Source: Thermoactinomyces intermedius (lineage in GTDB: Bacteria; Bacillota; Bacilli; Thermoactinomycetales; Thermoactinomycetaceae). Taken from it: DNA of 64,000 nt. The notes under the pieces were generated by a model. It did not search any database. It saw nothing but the letters and a program-made list of their open reading frames with translations, and had not been told where the DNA came from. This document shows, piece after piece, positions 53,075 to 60,844 of the stretch. The position numbers and the translations under genes are program-made. The stretch's first letter is position 1. Every line of letters begins with the position of its first letter. The DNA lies in NCBI RefSeq assembly GCF_016055025.1, contig NZ_JAECVW010000005.1; one strand, given 5' to 3'.

Positions 53075-53182
53075 TGGTATTTTCCACTCCATGCCCCGGT
53101 GGAGTTATGTTCGGCGCAAAATCAGTCACTGATTAATGCTTCTAAAACTTGAAAATGATTAACGGTTTACCGTTTGTTGATA
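53075..53182 (+). promoter_or_regulatory. Probable ribosomal protein L13 leader
   Basis: A 155-nt untranslated region between truA and rplM holds the sequence TTGGTATTTTCC and a hairpin ACTCCA (53086-53091) / TGGAGT (53100-53105). Location and general form fit the L13 leader family known upstream of rplM in Firmicutes. I could not verify the whole consensus by eye, and the boundaries are approximate. Confidence 0.5.
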
Positions 53183-53197
53183 GAGGAGGGAATACGG

Positions 53198-53635
53198 ATG
53201 CGTACCACCTATATGGCGAAACCCAATGAAGTGGAACGGAAGTGGTATGTGGTTGATGCCAAAGGCAAAACCCTGGGTCGTTTGGCATCGGAAGTTGCAG
53301 CATTGCTTCGCGGAAAACATAAGCCTGAGTTTTCCCCGCATGTGGATACCGGCGATTTCGTGATTGTGATCAATGCAAGTCAAATTGAATTGACCGGTAA
53401 AAAATGGACCAAAAAGATCTATTACCGCCATTCCCGTTATCCGGGCGGATTGAAAGCGACTGCGGCTCACGAAATGCGTGACAAACATCCGGAACGTATG
53501 ATCGAATTGGCCGTCAAAGGAATGCTTCCGAAAGGAAGCCTTGGTCGCAAGCAACTCAAAAAATTAAAAGTATATGCAGGTTCCGAGCATCCTCATCAGG
53601 CACAACAGCCGGTTGAGTGGGAACTGCGTGGATAA
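53198..53635 (+). CDS. rplM: 50S ribosomal protein L13
   Basis: 145 aa; starts RTTYMAKPNEVERKWYVVDA and contains KTLGRLASEVA. ATG 53198 with GAGGAGGG upstream; the earlier in-frame TTG at 53174 is rejected as it precedes that site. Confidence 0.97.
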   Translation: MRTTYMAKPNEVERKWYVVDAKGKTLGRLASEVAALLRGKHKPEFSPHVDTGDFVIVINASQIELTGKKWTKKIYYRHSRYPGGLKATAAHEMRDKHPERMIELAVKGMLPKGSLGRKQLKKLKVYAGSEHPHQAQQPVEWELRG

Positions 53636-53653
53636 TAAAAGGAGGTAACCGAT

Positions 53654-54046
53654 TTGGCACAAGTTCAATTTTACGGAACCGGTCGCCGTAAGGAATCGGT
53701 CGCTCGAGTTCGCCTCGTTGCCGGAGATGGACGAATCGTGATCAACGGCCGCAGCATTGATGAATATTTCGGTCTGGAAACTTTGAAAGCCATTGTTCGC
53801 CAACCGTTGGTGCTGACGGATACACAAGATCGTTATGATGTACTGGTCAATGTTCATGGCGGCGGCTTCACCGGACAAGCCGGAGCGATTCGTCACGGAA
53901 TTGCACGGGCTTTGTTGAAAGTTGATCCGGAACTTCGTCCAGCTTTGAAAAAAGCCGGTTTCCTGACACGTGACCCGCGGATGAAAGAGCGTAAAAAATA
54001 CGGTCTCAAAGGCGCTCGCCGTGCACCCCAATTCTCCAAACGTTAA
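53654..54046 (+). CDS. rpsI: 30S ribosomal protein S9
   Basis: 130 aa; YGTGRRKESVARVRL, HGGGFTGQAGAIRHGIARAL, and the C-terminal tail APQFSKR that reaches the P-site tRNA. TTG start with AAAGGAGG upstream. Confidence 0.97.
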   Translation: MAQVQFYGTGRRKESVARVRLVAGDGRIVINGRSIDEYFGLETLKAIVRQPLVLTDTQDRYDVLVNVHGGGFTGQAGAIRHGIARALLKVDPELRPALKKAGFLTRDPRMKERKKYGLKGARRAPQFSKR

Positions 54047-54070
54047 GCTTTATATTTCAACGTTTTACAA

Positions 54071-54106
54071 AACCCTTTCCCGGACAATTCGGGAAAGGGT
54101 TTTTTC
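54071..54106 (+). terminator. Terminator of rplM-rpsI
   Basis: AACCCTTTCCCG (54071-54082) / CGGGAAAGGGTT (54090-54101), perfect 12 bp with a 7-nt loop, followed by TTTTTCC. Confidence 0.95.
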
Positions 54107-54158
54107 CATTCAAACCAAAACAAAAAAACTAATCCTTTATGGATTCAGTGTTTTTTTG

Positions 54159-54515
54159 TTATGATGTGCGCAAAATCGTTTCCATTGATTTTCCACGTGC
54201 CAATTCATCGATCAGCTTATCTAGGTAGCGAATTTCCCGCATCGTTGGTTCTTCTATGTCTTCCACCCGCACACCGCAAATCACCCCTTTGATCAAAAAC
54301 CGCGAAGGATTCAATTGAGGAGCTTCCAAAAAGAAGGCCTCAAGGTCTGTTTGTTTTTCCAAGTGCGCTTCTAATTCTTCTTGGCGGTATCCAGTCAACC
54401 AACGGATGATTTCATCGACTTCTTCTTTTGTTCGTCCTTTTTTCTCTGCTTTTTTTACATACAGGGGATAGATTTTTGAAAAACTCATTTGGTAAATCCG
54501 GGGTTTGCTCATCAT
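54159..54515 (-). CDS. DUF2200 family protein
   Basis: A 118-aa small cytoplasmic protein. The sequence RIYQMSFSKIYPLYVKKAEK, then DEIIRWLTGY, LEAFFLEAPQLNPSR, IKGVICGVRVEDIE and YLDKLIDELARGK is that of DUF2200, a family found across bacteria with no known function. Two adjacent start codons (54515 and 54512) follow AAAGGAG; the second is slightly better spaced. Convergent with rpsI, monocistronic, and not part of the usual Bacillus order here. Confidence 0.85.
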   Translation of the reverse strand: MMSKPRIYQMSFSKIYPLYVKKAEKKGRTKEEVDEIIRWLTGYRQEELEAHLEKQTDLEAFFLEAPQLNPSRFLIKGVICGVRVEDIEEPTMREIRYLDKLIDELARGKSMETILRTS

Positions 54516-54575
54516 GGATTCTCCTTTTGCAATAGGATGGGATATCGGAGGGAAGTCCGTGTTGGAAACTGAAGA

Positions 54576-54623
54576 GAAAGAGGCCTGTGGGTTTAAAAAG
54601 CCAACCCTCCATACGCCTCTTTC
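54576..54623 (-). terminator. Probable terminator of the nucleosidase-like lipoprotein gene
   Basis: GAAAGAGGC (54576-54584) / GCCTCTTTC (54615-54623), perfect 9 bp, enclosing a smaller inner stem GGGTT / AACCC. Read on the minus strand it ends in TCTTTCTCTTC. It starts 10 nt after the stop codon. Confidence 0.6.
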
Positions 54624-54632
54624 ACAACGGGA

Positions 54633-55526
54633 TTATTTGTTTTTCAGCATGGAGATATATTTGCTTACCACGTGATACACATATTCCTGGCAGGCTTCAG
54701 CGGTATCGGGGTTGTATTTACCCGCGTTTGTCTTATTGTTGGACAAAATCCGGATGCCCAAAAACGGAACATCATAGGCATCGGCAATTTGCGCGGCGGA
54801 GGCACCTTCCATCTCCTCGACGGAGGTTCCGTATTTTTCATGATACCATTGGATCCGGTCCATCTCATTGTTCCAAAGGTCGGCCGAACCGATGGTGCCT
54901 TCCACCACTTTGCCGTTTTTGTATTGGTTTTTGACGGCCAGAGCGGCTTTCAGCAATTCCGGATCGCCTTCATAATAACGGATTTTTTCCGCATTTTTGT
55001 CTTCCCCGGCACTTCCTTCCGAAGCCATCAGGTCCATCGGTTTCCATGTGGATGGATCGGTTCCTTCGCCTTCTTCTTTGTCCGTGGTTTTAAACGACCC
55101 GATGTGAGTCACCCTTTTTCCCAGGACAATGTCAAAAACATGAAGGCCGGGGTCGTGTCCGCCGGAGGTTCCCTGGTTGATGATGGCAACCGGTTGGTAC
55201 TTCTCAATGGCCAAGGCAGTGGCAGCCGCCGTGTTTTCCATGCCTTTTCCGGTTTTTACGACAATCACCGGATATTGGTTCAGGGTTCCTTTATAAAAAA
55301 CAAAGTTTCCCGATTTTTCGGTTTGCACGTTTTCCAGGCGGTTGGCCAGTTTTTCCGCTTCAATGGGCATGGCGCCTTGGATGATGACGGGTTTTTCCGG
55401 GTTTCGGGGGGACTGAGAGGTTTCTTGTTGCGGCTTTGTGCCACATCCTGCAATCAATAAAATCATGAAGGAAAAAACAAAAATAAGTGCAGGGGAAACC
55501 CGTTGCAGAGGACCGAATTTTTTCAT
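54633..55526 (-). CDS. Lipoprotein of the 5'-methylthioadenosine/S-adenosylhomocysteine nucleosidase (PNP/UDP) family
   Basis: 297-aa predicted exported lipoprotein. The signal peptide (about residues 9-26, hydrophobic SPALIFVFSFMILLIAG) ends at a lipobox LIAGC, followed by a polar linker and a phosphorylase-superfamily domain. Family features: IQGAMPIEAEKLANRL (first catalytic Glu), GTSGGHDPGLHVFDIVLG, and MEGASAAQIADAYDVP (second catalytic Glu). The catalytic Asp usual in RxxSD is Asn here (RILSNN). It may therefore be a nucleosidase with altered chemistry, or a purine-nucleoside binder at the outer membrane face. ATG 55526 is used: AAGGAGCG precedes it; an upstream in-frame start would lengthen the signal peptide. 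Monocistronic, between DUF2200 and a broken HAD gene. Confidence 0.85.
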   Translation of the reverse strand: MKKFGPLQRVSPALIFVFSFMILLIAGCGTKPQQETSQSPRNPEKPVIIQGAMPIEAEKLANRLENVQTEKSGNFVFYKGTLNQYPVIVVKTGKGMENTAAATALAIEKYQPVAIINQGTSGGHDPGLHVFDIVLGKRVTHIGSFKTTDKEEGEGTDPSTWKPMDLMASEGSAGEDKNAEKIRYYEGDPELLKAALAVKNQYKNGKVVEGTIGSADLWNNEMDRIQWYHEKYGTSVEEMEGASAAQIADAYDVPFLGIRILSNNKTNAGKYNPDTAEACQEYVYHVVSKYISMLKNK

Positions 55527-55716
55527 TGATTCACGCTCCTTTTCCACGAAACGATCTGGAGGTATTATGAACTGCACCAAGGCAAATCATTCACTCCACT
55601 ATCATAGGATGAACCATTTTAAAAAACAAGAAGAACTGTTCATTCCAAGGGGCAGGGAAGATAGCCAAAGGGGATCCTTTCGGGCGGCTTCCGGGAGCCG
55701 GAAGCAGGGGAACCGG

Positions 55717-55751
55717 AAAGGGAACTCCCTTGTCCCAAAGGAGTTCCCTTT
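55717..55751 (-). terminator. Terminator downstream of the broken HAD gene
   Basis: AAAGGGAACTCC (55717-55728) / GGAGTTCCCTTT (55740-55751), perfect 12 bp with an 11-nt loop. On the minus strand only a short TTT follows the stem. It begins 6 nt after the HAD stop codon. The rest of 55527-55716 contains nothing I can support. Confidence 0.65.
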
Positions 55752-55757
55752 GATTCC

Positions 55758-56444
55758 TCACGAAGCATGGCCGATTTGTTTCAGCCACGCAAACGTATTT
55801 TCAGCGGAGAAACAGCGCATTCCCTCTTTGACAAGGAAATCGGCTTTCTGGAAACGGTCAGGCAAAGGCTCTTCCGTCAAGTAAGGAATCGCCACACAAT
55901 ACATCCCGGCCCTTTGGCGGCCTCAACCCCGTATGGGGAATCCTCCACCACCAAACAGCATTCCGGACAGATGGCAAGCTGTCTGGCGGCTTCCAAAAAC
56001 ACATCCGGTTCCGGCTTGCCTTTTTTACATCTTCCGAAGAAACCACCGCATCGAAGAAAGCGGACAACCGGGTCACGGACAAGATCTCCTCAATGATGTC
56101 CGGAGAAGACCCCGAAGCCAGGGCCAATTTCATTTTGTTCTCTTGAAGGATGTGCAAAAACTTTTTCATTTCGGGAAAAACATGTGTTTTTTCTTTGCAA
56201 TCTCTAAATAAATTTTGTTCTTTTTCGCGATCAACACTTTGACGGGATCCGAAAAAGCGTACGTTTTATTCAAGTCTTCCAGCATTTCTTTTGTGCTGAT
56301 GCCCACATACCGCTTTTTTATTTCAAAGTCAAAACCGGTGATCCCGTATTCCACCAGCAATTTTTTCTCTGCTTCAAAATAGTTGGGTTCGCTGTCAATC
56401 AGCGTGCCATCCAAATCAAAGATCACCGCTTGAATCTCCGACAT
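55758..56444 (-). pseudogene. HAD-superfamily phosphatase (beta-phosphoglucomutase-like), disrupted by three frameshifts
   Basis: An intact product would be about 229 aa. ATG 56444 follows GGAGGG and begins SEIQAVIFDLDGTLID (HAD motif I); motif II LALASGSSPD and the motif III/IV region (GKPEPDVFLEAARQ, VVEDSPYGVEAAKG) follow. The frame breaks three times: near 56166 (one C missing in TTTTTCCCG), near 56026 (one A missing in a run of six) and near 55918 (one G missing in GGGCC). Adding one base at each place restores a full HAD sequence ending WLKQIGHAS. All three changes are single-base losses at homopolymers, so they may be true decay or sequencing error. Confidence 0.85.
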
Positions 56445-56630
56445 TGGCATCTCCCTCCTCACGGTATGAAACAAAAAATCGAGAGCCGGTTGCATCATTA
56501 AATTCTTTTTCAGGCGAAGGTTTTCCTGTGTGAAACATCGGTGTTTGCTCTGTGGGAAAGCAGGAATACCTTCGTGATTTTTTGGGGATTTATTAAGTAA
56601 AATGCAGCTAAAAGGAGATTGCTTTTCGCC

Positions 56631-57446
56631 ATGTTTGACGCGTTTTATGCTCTTTCCCCGGTGATGAAGGCTTTGATTGCTACGTTGTTCACCTGGTTCA
56701 TGACCGCATTGGGAGCTTCCTTGGTTTTTTTTACTAAGAGATTCAATGAAAAGTTGTTGGACGGCATGTTGGGGTTTGCAGGAGGAGTGATGATTGCCGC
56801 CAGTTATTGGTCGCTGTTGGCCCCGGCCATTGAAATGTCCCGCGGCCATGCGATTGCCGATTGGTTCCCGGCGGCAACCGGCTTTATGGCCGGCGGGATT
56901 TTTTTGGGGGCCATCGATAATATATTGCCCCATCTCCATCCAAACGCGCCTATTGCCGAAGCGGAAGGTTATCTGTCAAAGGAAGTGAAAAAAAGTACCT
57001 TGTTGGTGCTTGCCATCACGTTGCACAATATTCCCGAAGGACTGGCGGTGGGGGTTGCTTTCGGCTCCATCACAGGCGGGGGAACGGAAGCGTCCCTGGC
57101 AGCCGCCGTGTCGCTTGCCGTCGGAATCGGAATCCAAAATTTCCCCGAAGGAATTGCGGTTTCCATGCCGCTCAGGGGAGAAGGAATGTCCCGCAGAAAA
57201 AGTTTTTTTTACGGACAGTTTTCGGGGATGGTTGAACCCGTTGCCGCCGTCATCGGCGCATTGTTTGTCACGTTCATCGGGGCGCTGTTGCCCTATGCTT
57301 TAAGTTTTGCAGCGGGAGCGATGATTTTCGTGGTGGTCGAAGAAGTGATTCCCAGCTCGCAAGAAAGAGGGAATAAAGACCTGGCCTCCATGAGCTTGAT
57401 GGCCGGTTTTGTTGTGATGATGATTTTGGATGTTGCTTTCGGCTGA
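56631..57446 (+). CDS. ZIP-family metal transporter
   Basis: 271-aa integral membrane protein with about eight transmembrane segments. Contains the ZIP metal-site motif LHNIPEGLAVG in helix IV and the paired NFPEGIAVSMP in helix V. The cytoplasmic loop is LPHLHPNAPIAEAEG, with several His. Closest in form to the GufA/ZupT branch; likely imports divalent metal such as zinc, substrate not certain. ATG 56631 with AAAGGAGA about 12 nt upstream; an in-frame TTG at 56619 abuts that site. Monocistronic with its own terminator. Confidence 0.88.
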   Translation: MFDAFYALSPVMKALIATLFTWFMTALGASLVFFTKRFNEKLLDGMLGFAGGVMIAASYWSLLAPAIEMSRGHAIADWFPAATGFMAGGIFLGAIDNILPHLHPNAPIAEAEGYLSKEVKKSTLLVLAITLHNIPEGLAVGVAFGSITGGGTEASLAAAVSLAVGIGIQNFPEGIAVSMPLRGEGMSRRKSFFYGQFSGMVEPVAAVIGALFVTFIGALLPYALSFAAGAMIFVVVEEVIPSSQERGNKDLASMSLMAGFVVMMILDVAFG

Positions 57447-57463
57447 GTCCGGATGCTTGCCCG

Positions 57464-57495
57464 GGATCCAAAGAGGTTGGATCCGTTTTTCTTTC
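57464..57495 (+). terminator. Terminator of the ZIP transporter gene
   Basis: GGATCCAA (57464-57471) / TTGGATCC (57477-57484) with a 5-nt loop, followed by GTTTTTCTTT. Confidence 0.88.
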
Positions 57496-57596
57496 CGGAA
57501 GCAATCGGCTGTTCTTCCCCCGGTTTTGGTTTTTTCTTATGCTTCTTTGTCAACAATGAAGAAAAAGAGAAGTTCGGACAAAGGAGCAAACCACCG

Positions 57597-58121
57597 GTGG
57601 CACAAATTTTTTACTGGGATGAATGGCAGATTAAAAGAGAGGAACAAATCCGGTTAAAGGCATTGAATCGGTTTCCTTGGTCCCAATTGAAAAAAATCAA
57701 GGAAGATTTTGTGGACCCGTTTACCCATTATTGGCCCGAGTCACGCAAAATTATGCTGTTGGAATTGGTGTACCGCATGGTTTTTGAAGCGTATGCGGCC
57801 GGGATGATCGAGCGGAAAAAGGCGGGGAGGCAAAAAGTGACGTTTTCCCAACCGTTTGACGCTGCTTCCCGGACTTCCCACTGCAACCAACCGGAAGAGA
57901 AAACGATTTCTCTGTCCGAATCGCTTTGCCTGATCGTCACCCAAAACGACCCGGTGGATGTTTTTATCACCAACCGCGAAAAAATATGCAGCCAATTGAC
58001 GGATCAGCTGGTGAAGGAATTTTCCATCTTCCGGTGGATGGATGAATGGAATGTGCAATCGGTGATGATTTTGCTGGAAGAATTGAGCCGCATTTGGTTC
58101 CAGAAAGGCTGGAGCGAGTGA
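57597..58121 (+). CDS. ybaK: YbaK family protein (DUF2521)
   Basis: 174-aa protein, start GTG 57597 with AAAGGAG about 10 nt upstream. Segments such as IFYWDEWQIKREEQI, KIMLLELVYRMVFEAY and EFSIFRWMDEWNVQSVMILLEE match the DUF2521 protein found before cwlD in Bacillus. Function unknown; context links it to sporulation. A longer in-frame opening from 57453 runs through the ZIP terminator and is rejected. Confidence 0.8.
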   Translation: MAQIFYWDEWQIKREEQIRLKALNRFPWSQLKKIKEDFVDPFTHYWPESRKIMLLELVYRMVFEAYAAGMIERKKAGRQKVTFSQPFDAASRTSHCNQPEEKTISLSESLCLIVTQNDPVDVFITNREKICSQLTDQLVKEFSIFRWMDEWNVQSVMILLEELSRIWFQKGWSE

Positions 58122-58133
58122 GCGATGGTTTGT

Positions 58134-58161
58134 ACATATCTGTCCGTTTCGTCCATATACA
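58134..58161 (+). promoter_or_regulatory. Weak sigma-E-like promoter before cwlD
   Basis: ACATATC (58134-58140), 13-bp spacer, CATATACA (58154-58161) compare with the mother-cell sigma-E consensus KMATATT and CATACANT at 5 of 7 positions each. Spacing equals that of the better candidate before pdaB in this window. Confidence 0.35.
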
Positions 58162-58198
58162 TGAAGATAGACAGGTTTAAGTAAGTGAGGCGAAATGG

Positions 58199-58930
58199 AT
58201 GGGAAAATGGTTGAAAGAACACAGGATGTGGGCGGGAATCATTCTGCTTTTGCTCCTGTTGCCGGCTTTGTTTTTCATGTCGAAAAATCTCATCGTATCC
58301 ACATGGTCCATGCCGTTGAACGGCAAAGTCATTGTATTGGATGCCGGGCACGGGGGAGCGGACGGGGGAGCGGTCAGCAAAACCGGGATCATTGAAAAAG
58401 ACATCACGTTGCAAATGGTTTTGTATTTGCGGGATTATTTGCAAGAAGCAGGGGCTTTGGTTTATCTGACCCGGGAGAGTGACCGGGATCTGGCTTCCCC
58501 GGACACTGACAGGCTCCGTTCCCGGAAAGCAGAGGATCTCATGCGCCGGATTCATTTGGTCAAAGAGAAAAAAGCGGATGCTTTGATCAGCATTCATTTG
58601 AATGCCATTCCTTCACCCAAATGGTCAGGGGCCCAAACGTTTTATCATCCGGCGAAAGAAGAAAACAAAAGGCTGGCGGCTTTTATCCAGTCTGAGCTGA
58701 TGAAACAGCTGGGAAACACCAAACGTCTGGCGAAACAAAAAGGGGATGTGTATATTTTGAATCATTCCCCGGTTCCGACGGCTTTAGTCGAGGTTGGGTT
58801 TTTGTCCAACCCCGCGGAGGCCGAACTTTTGTCGCAACCGGAGTATCAAAAGAAAGTGGCGGTATCCATTTATCTGGGGATTCTCCAATATTACACAGGG
58901 AAAGAACCGCCTCCAATCGTTGATCAGTAG
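58199..58930 (+). CDS. cwlD: N-acetylmuramoyl-L-alanine amidase CwlD
   Basis: Sporulation amidase that, with PdaA, makes muramic-delta-lactam in spore cortex, needed for germination. 243 aa: an N-terminal membrane anchor or signal (about residues 12-27, IILLLLLLPALFFM), then the zinc amidase_3 domain: LDAGHGGADGGAV (His), GIIEKDITLQM (Glu), ISIHLNAIP (His) and LVEVGFLSNP (catalytic Glu). GTGAGGCG is the only ribosome-site-like sequence before ATG 58199. Confidence 0.95.
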   Translation: MGKWLKEHRMWAGIILLLLLLPALFFMSKNLIVSTWSMPLNGKVIVLDAGHGGADGGAVSKTGIIEKDITLQMVLYLRDYLQEAGALVYLTRESDRDLASPDTDRLRSRKAEDLMRRIHLVKEKKADALISIHLNAIPSPKWSGAQTFYHPAKEENKRLAAFIQSELMKQLGNTKRLAKQKGDVYILNHSPVPTALVEVGFLSNPAEAELLSQPEYQKKVAVSIYLGILQYYTGKEPPPIVDQ

Positions 58931-58932
58931 TG

Positions 58933-58941
58933 TGTTATAAT
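58933..58941 (+). promoter_or_regulatory. Extended -10 promoter of salA
   Basis: TG-T-TATAAT at 58933-58941 is a perfect extended -10. It overlaps the ATG at 58940, which argues that translation starts at the downstream ATG 58976. Confidence 0.65.
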
Positions 58942-58975
58942 GGATAAGAAATCGCTTTCGATTGAGGTGTCAGCC

Positions 58976-60064
58976 ATGCTAACCCAGGAAAAAATATTAG
59001 AAGCATTAAAAAATGTGAAAGATCCTGAAATTAACCGAAGCCTTGTCGAGTTGGACATGATTCGAAATATCCGGATAAGAGGGAAAGAAGTTTCGCTGGA
59101 TGTGGTTTTGACCATTCAGGGTTGCCCTTTGAAATTTAAAATCCAGGAAGATGTGGAGAAGGCCATTTACCAGCTGGGAGCCGAAAAAGTGAATGTGCGC
59201 TTCGGATCGATGACGGATGAAGAACGGCAAAAACTGGCGGCTAGTTTGCGTCAGGAAGGACAAAAAAACCGCCAAAGCCAGGTTCCCCCGTTGTTGGATC
59301 CTTCCTCCAACACACAGTTTATCGCCGTGGCCAGCGGAAAAGGCGGAGTGGGAAAATCGACCGTGACCGTGAATCTGGCCGTGGCTTTGGCCCGGAAAGG
59401 GAAAAAAGTGGGCATTATTGATGCCGATATATACGGATTCAGCGTTCCGGACATGATGGGCATCGAAACGCGTCCCGTGGTGATTGGCGAGATGATTTTG
59501 CCCGTGGAACGTTTCGGCGTGAAAGTCATGTCCATGGGATTTTTTGTTCAAGACAATTCACCGGTGGTTTGGCGCGGACCCATGTTGGGGAAAATGCTGA
59601 GAAACTTCTTCAGTGAAGTTTACTGGGGAGACCTGGATTATTTGTTGATCGATTTGCCTCCGGGAACAGGGGACGTGGCGCTGGATATTCACCAAATGAT
59701 TCCGCAAAGCAAAGAAATCCTTGTGACGACTCCCCATGCAACGGCAGCGTTTGTTGCCGCACGGGCAGGCGCCATGGCACTGAATACGACCAAACATGAA
59801 CTTCTCGGTGTCGTGGAGAACATGTCCTGGTATCAAAATAAATACGGGGAGCGGGAATACGTCTTCGGCCACGGCGGAGGCAAGAAGTTGGCCGAAGAGT
59901 TAAAAGTGGATCTGTTGGTCCAGATTCCGCTCGGGGCTCCGGAGTCCAAAGACATGGATGATCCGGATTTTGCCCCGGCGATCTATGATGCCGATCACCC
60001 CAATGGCAAAAGATATGAGGAATTGGCGGAAAAATTGTTGGAAAAAGCACCGGTCGCCGGATAA
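58976..60064 (+). CDS. salA: Mrp/ApbC-family P-loop ATPase SalA
   Basis: 362-aa protein with an N-terminal MIP18/DUF59 domain (about residues 3-80; VKDPEINRSLVELDMI, TIQGCPLKFKIQ) and a deviant Walker A ATPase domain (VASGKGGVGKST). SalA in B. subtilis is a regulator of exoprotease expression through scoC. The C-terminal CxxC that binds iron-sulfur clusters in ApbC/Nbp35 is absent (ENMSWYQNKYGER in its place), so iron-sulfur carrier activity is unlikely. ATG 58976 chosen: GAGGTG 8 nt upstream, and the upstream ATG 58940 lies in the promoter. Confidence 0.9.
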   Translation: MLTQEKILEALKNVKDPEINRSLVELDMIRNIRIRGKEVSLDVVLTIQGCPLKFKIQEDVEKAIYQLGAEKVNVRFGSMTDEERQKLAASLRQEGQKNRQSQVPPLLDPSSNTQFIAVASGKGGVGKSTVTVNLAVALARKGKKVGIIDADIYGFSVPDMMGIETRPVVIGEMILPVERFGVKVMSMGFFVQDNSPVVWRGPMLGKMLRNFFSEVYWGDLDYLLIDLPPGTGDVALDIHQMIPQSKEILVTTPHATAAFVAARAGAMALNTTKHELLGVVENMSWYQNKYGEREYVFGHGGGKKLAEELKVDLLVQIPLGAPESKDMDDPDFAPAIYDADHPNGKRYEELAEKLLEKAPVAG

Positions 60065-60067
60065 CGG

Positions 60068-60092
60068 GAGGCGGTTTTCACCGCCTCTTTAT
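60068..60092 (+). terminator. Terminator of salA
   Basis: GAGGCGG (60068-60074) / CCGCCTC (60081-60087), 6-nt loop, then TTTATT. It lies between the convergent salA and gerD, with a usable T-tract only for salA. Confidence 0.75.
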
Positions 60093-60712
60093 TGTTGGGA
60101 TTCTCCTACCTGATTGCCGCCGCCACCTTGCTCGCTTCCCTCTTCACCGCCGCCTTCCTGGCCGCCTTGTTTCTTGCTTTGGGCTTGTTTGAGTTGTTCA
60201 CCCAGCTTTTTCTGGATGCTCGGCACTTGAATCAGTTCCTCCATGATTTTTTTGGTTTCTTCCCGGTATTGTTGGCTTTTAAGGATTTGCAGGATCTGAT
60301 TGGACATTTGCGGATCTTTGAAGATCTCGATCAGCATTTTTTGATATTCCGGATCTTTCAACAAGGTTTTCATCAGCTTTTTGTTTTGTTCTTCCGTGAC
60401 CTGAAACAGATTGTTGGCCACTTCCGGCTTTTGTAAAATGGTTTCCCACTCTTTTTTGGTTTTGGCATCGGTAAGGGATTGGGACAGAACCTTTTCCATT
60501 TCTTGCGATTTCATCATGATTTTTTGTTTGAATTCCGGCTCCTGCATCAGATCCTCCAGCACTTTTTTCCCTTCTCCTGTATGCAAAACGTCCAGCGTGA
60601 TTTCCTTGATTTTTTGATAATCCGGTTCGGATGGCTGGGACTGATTGGAACTGCATGATACGACCATCAATACAGGGACAATAATGGCAACAATCCATTT
60701 TATCTTCTGCAT
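60089..60712 (-). CDS. gerD: Spore germination lipoprotein GerD
   Basis: Scaffold lipoprotein of the spore inner membrane that clusters germinant receptors. 207 aa: signal peptide with lipobox VVSC (Cys about 20), a long helical domain (MQEPEFKQKIMMKSQEMEKV, LLKDPEYQKMLIEIFKDPQ, EELIQVPSIQKKLGEQL) and a Gly/Glu/Gln-rich disordered tail of about 30 residues. ATG 60712 with GGAGGATC upstream. Transcribed opposite to salA and kbaA, which is the Bacillus arrangement. Confidence 0.92.
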   Translation of the reverse strand: MQKIKWIVAIIVPVLMVVSCSSNQSQPSEPDYQKIKEITLDVLHTGEGKKVLEDLMQEPEFKQKIMMKSQEMEKVLSQSLTDAKTKKEWETILQKPEVANNLFQVTEEQNKKLMKTLLKDPEYQKMLIEIFKDPQMSNQILQILKSQQYREETKKIMEELIQVPSIQKKLGEQLKQAQSKKQGGQEGGGEEGSEQGGGGNQVGESQQ

Positions 60713-60749
60713 CTTCTTTGATCCTCCGTTTCGCGAGCTTACTCTTTTT

Positions 60750-60779
60750 TAATATGCGAGTTTGCCGGTGGCTTTATGC
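60750..60779 (-). promoter_or_regulatory. Sigma-G-type promoter of gerD
   Basis: On the minus strand GCATA (60779-60775) is followed after 18 bp by CATATTA (60756-60750). This fits the forespore sigma-G consensus GHATR, 18 bp, CATNHTA at every defined position. GerD is a forespore product made under sigma-G in B. subtilis, so element and gene agree. Confidence 0.7.
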
Positions 60780-60804
60780 CTGACTGTCAAATCAGGATCA
60801 ATTT

Positions 60805-60813
60805 TGGTACAAT
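60805..60813 (+). promoter_or_regulatory. Extended -10 promoter of kbaA
   Basis: TG-G-TACAAT at 60805-60813, 32 nt before the kbaA ATG. No clear -35 at 17 bp. Confidence 0.5.
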
Positions 60814-60844
60814 CGGTTAAGAAAATAAAACAGGAGAGACCGCT

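Noticed and set aside
56445..56939. Upstream part of the minus-strand open frame that leads into the HAD gene
   Set aside because: Opposite the ZIP gene and before the HAD ribosome site; no protein-like features.
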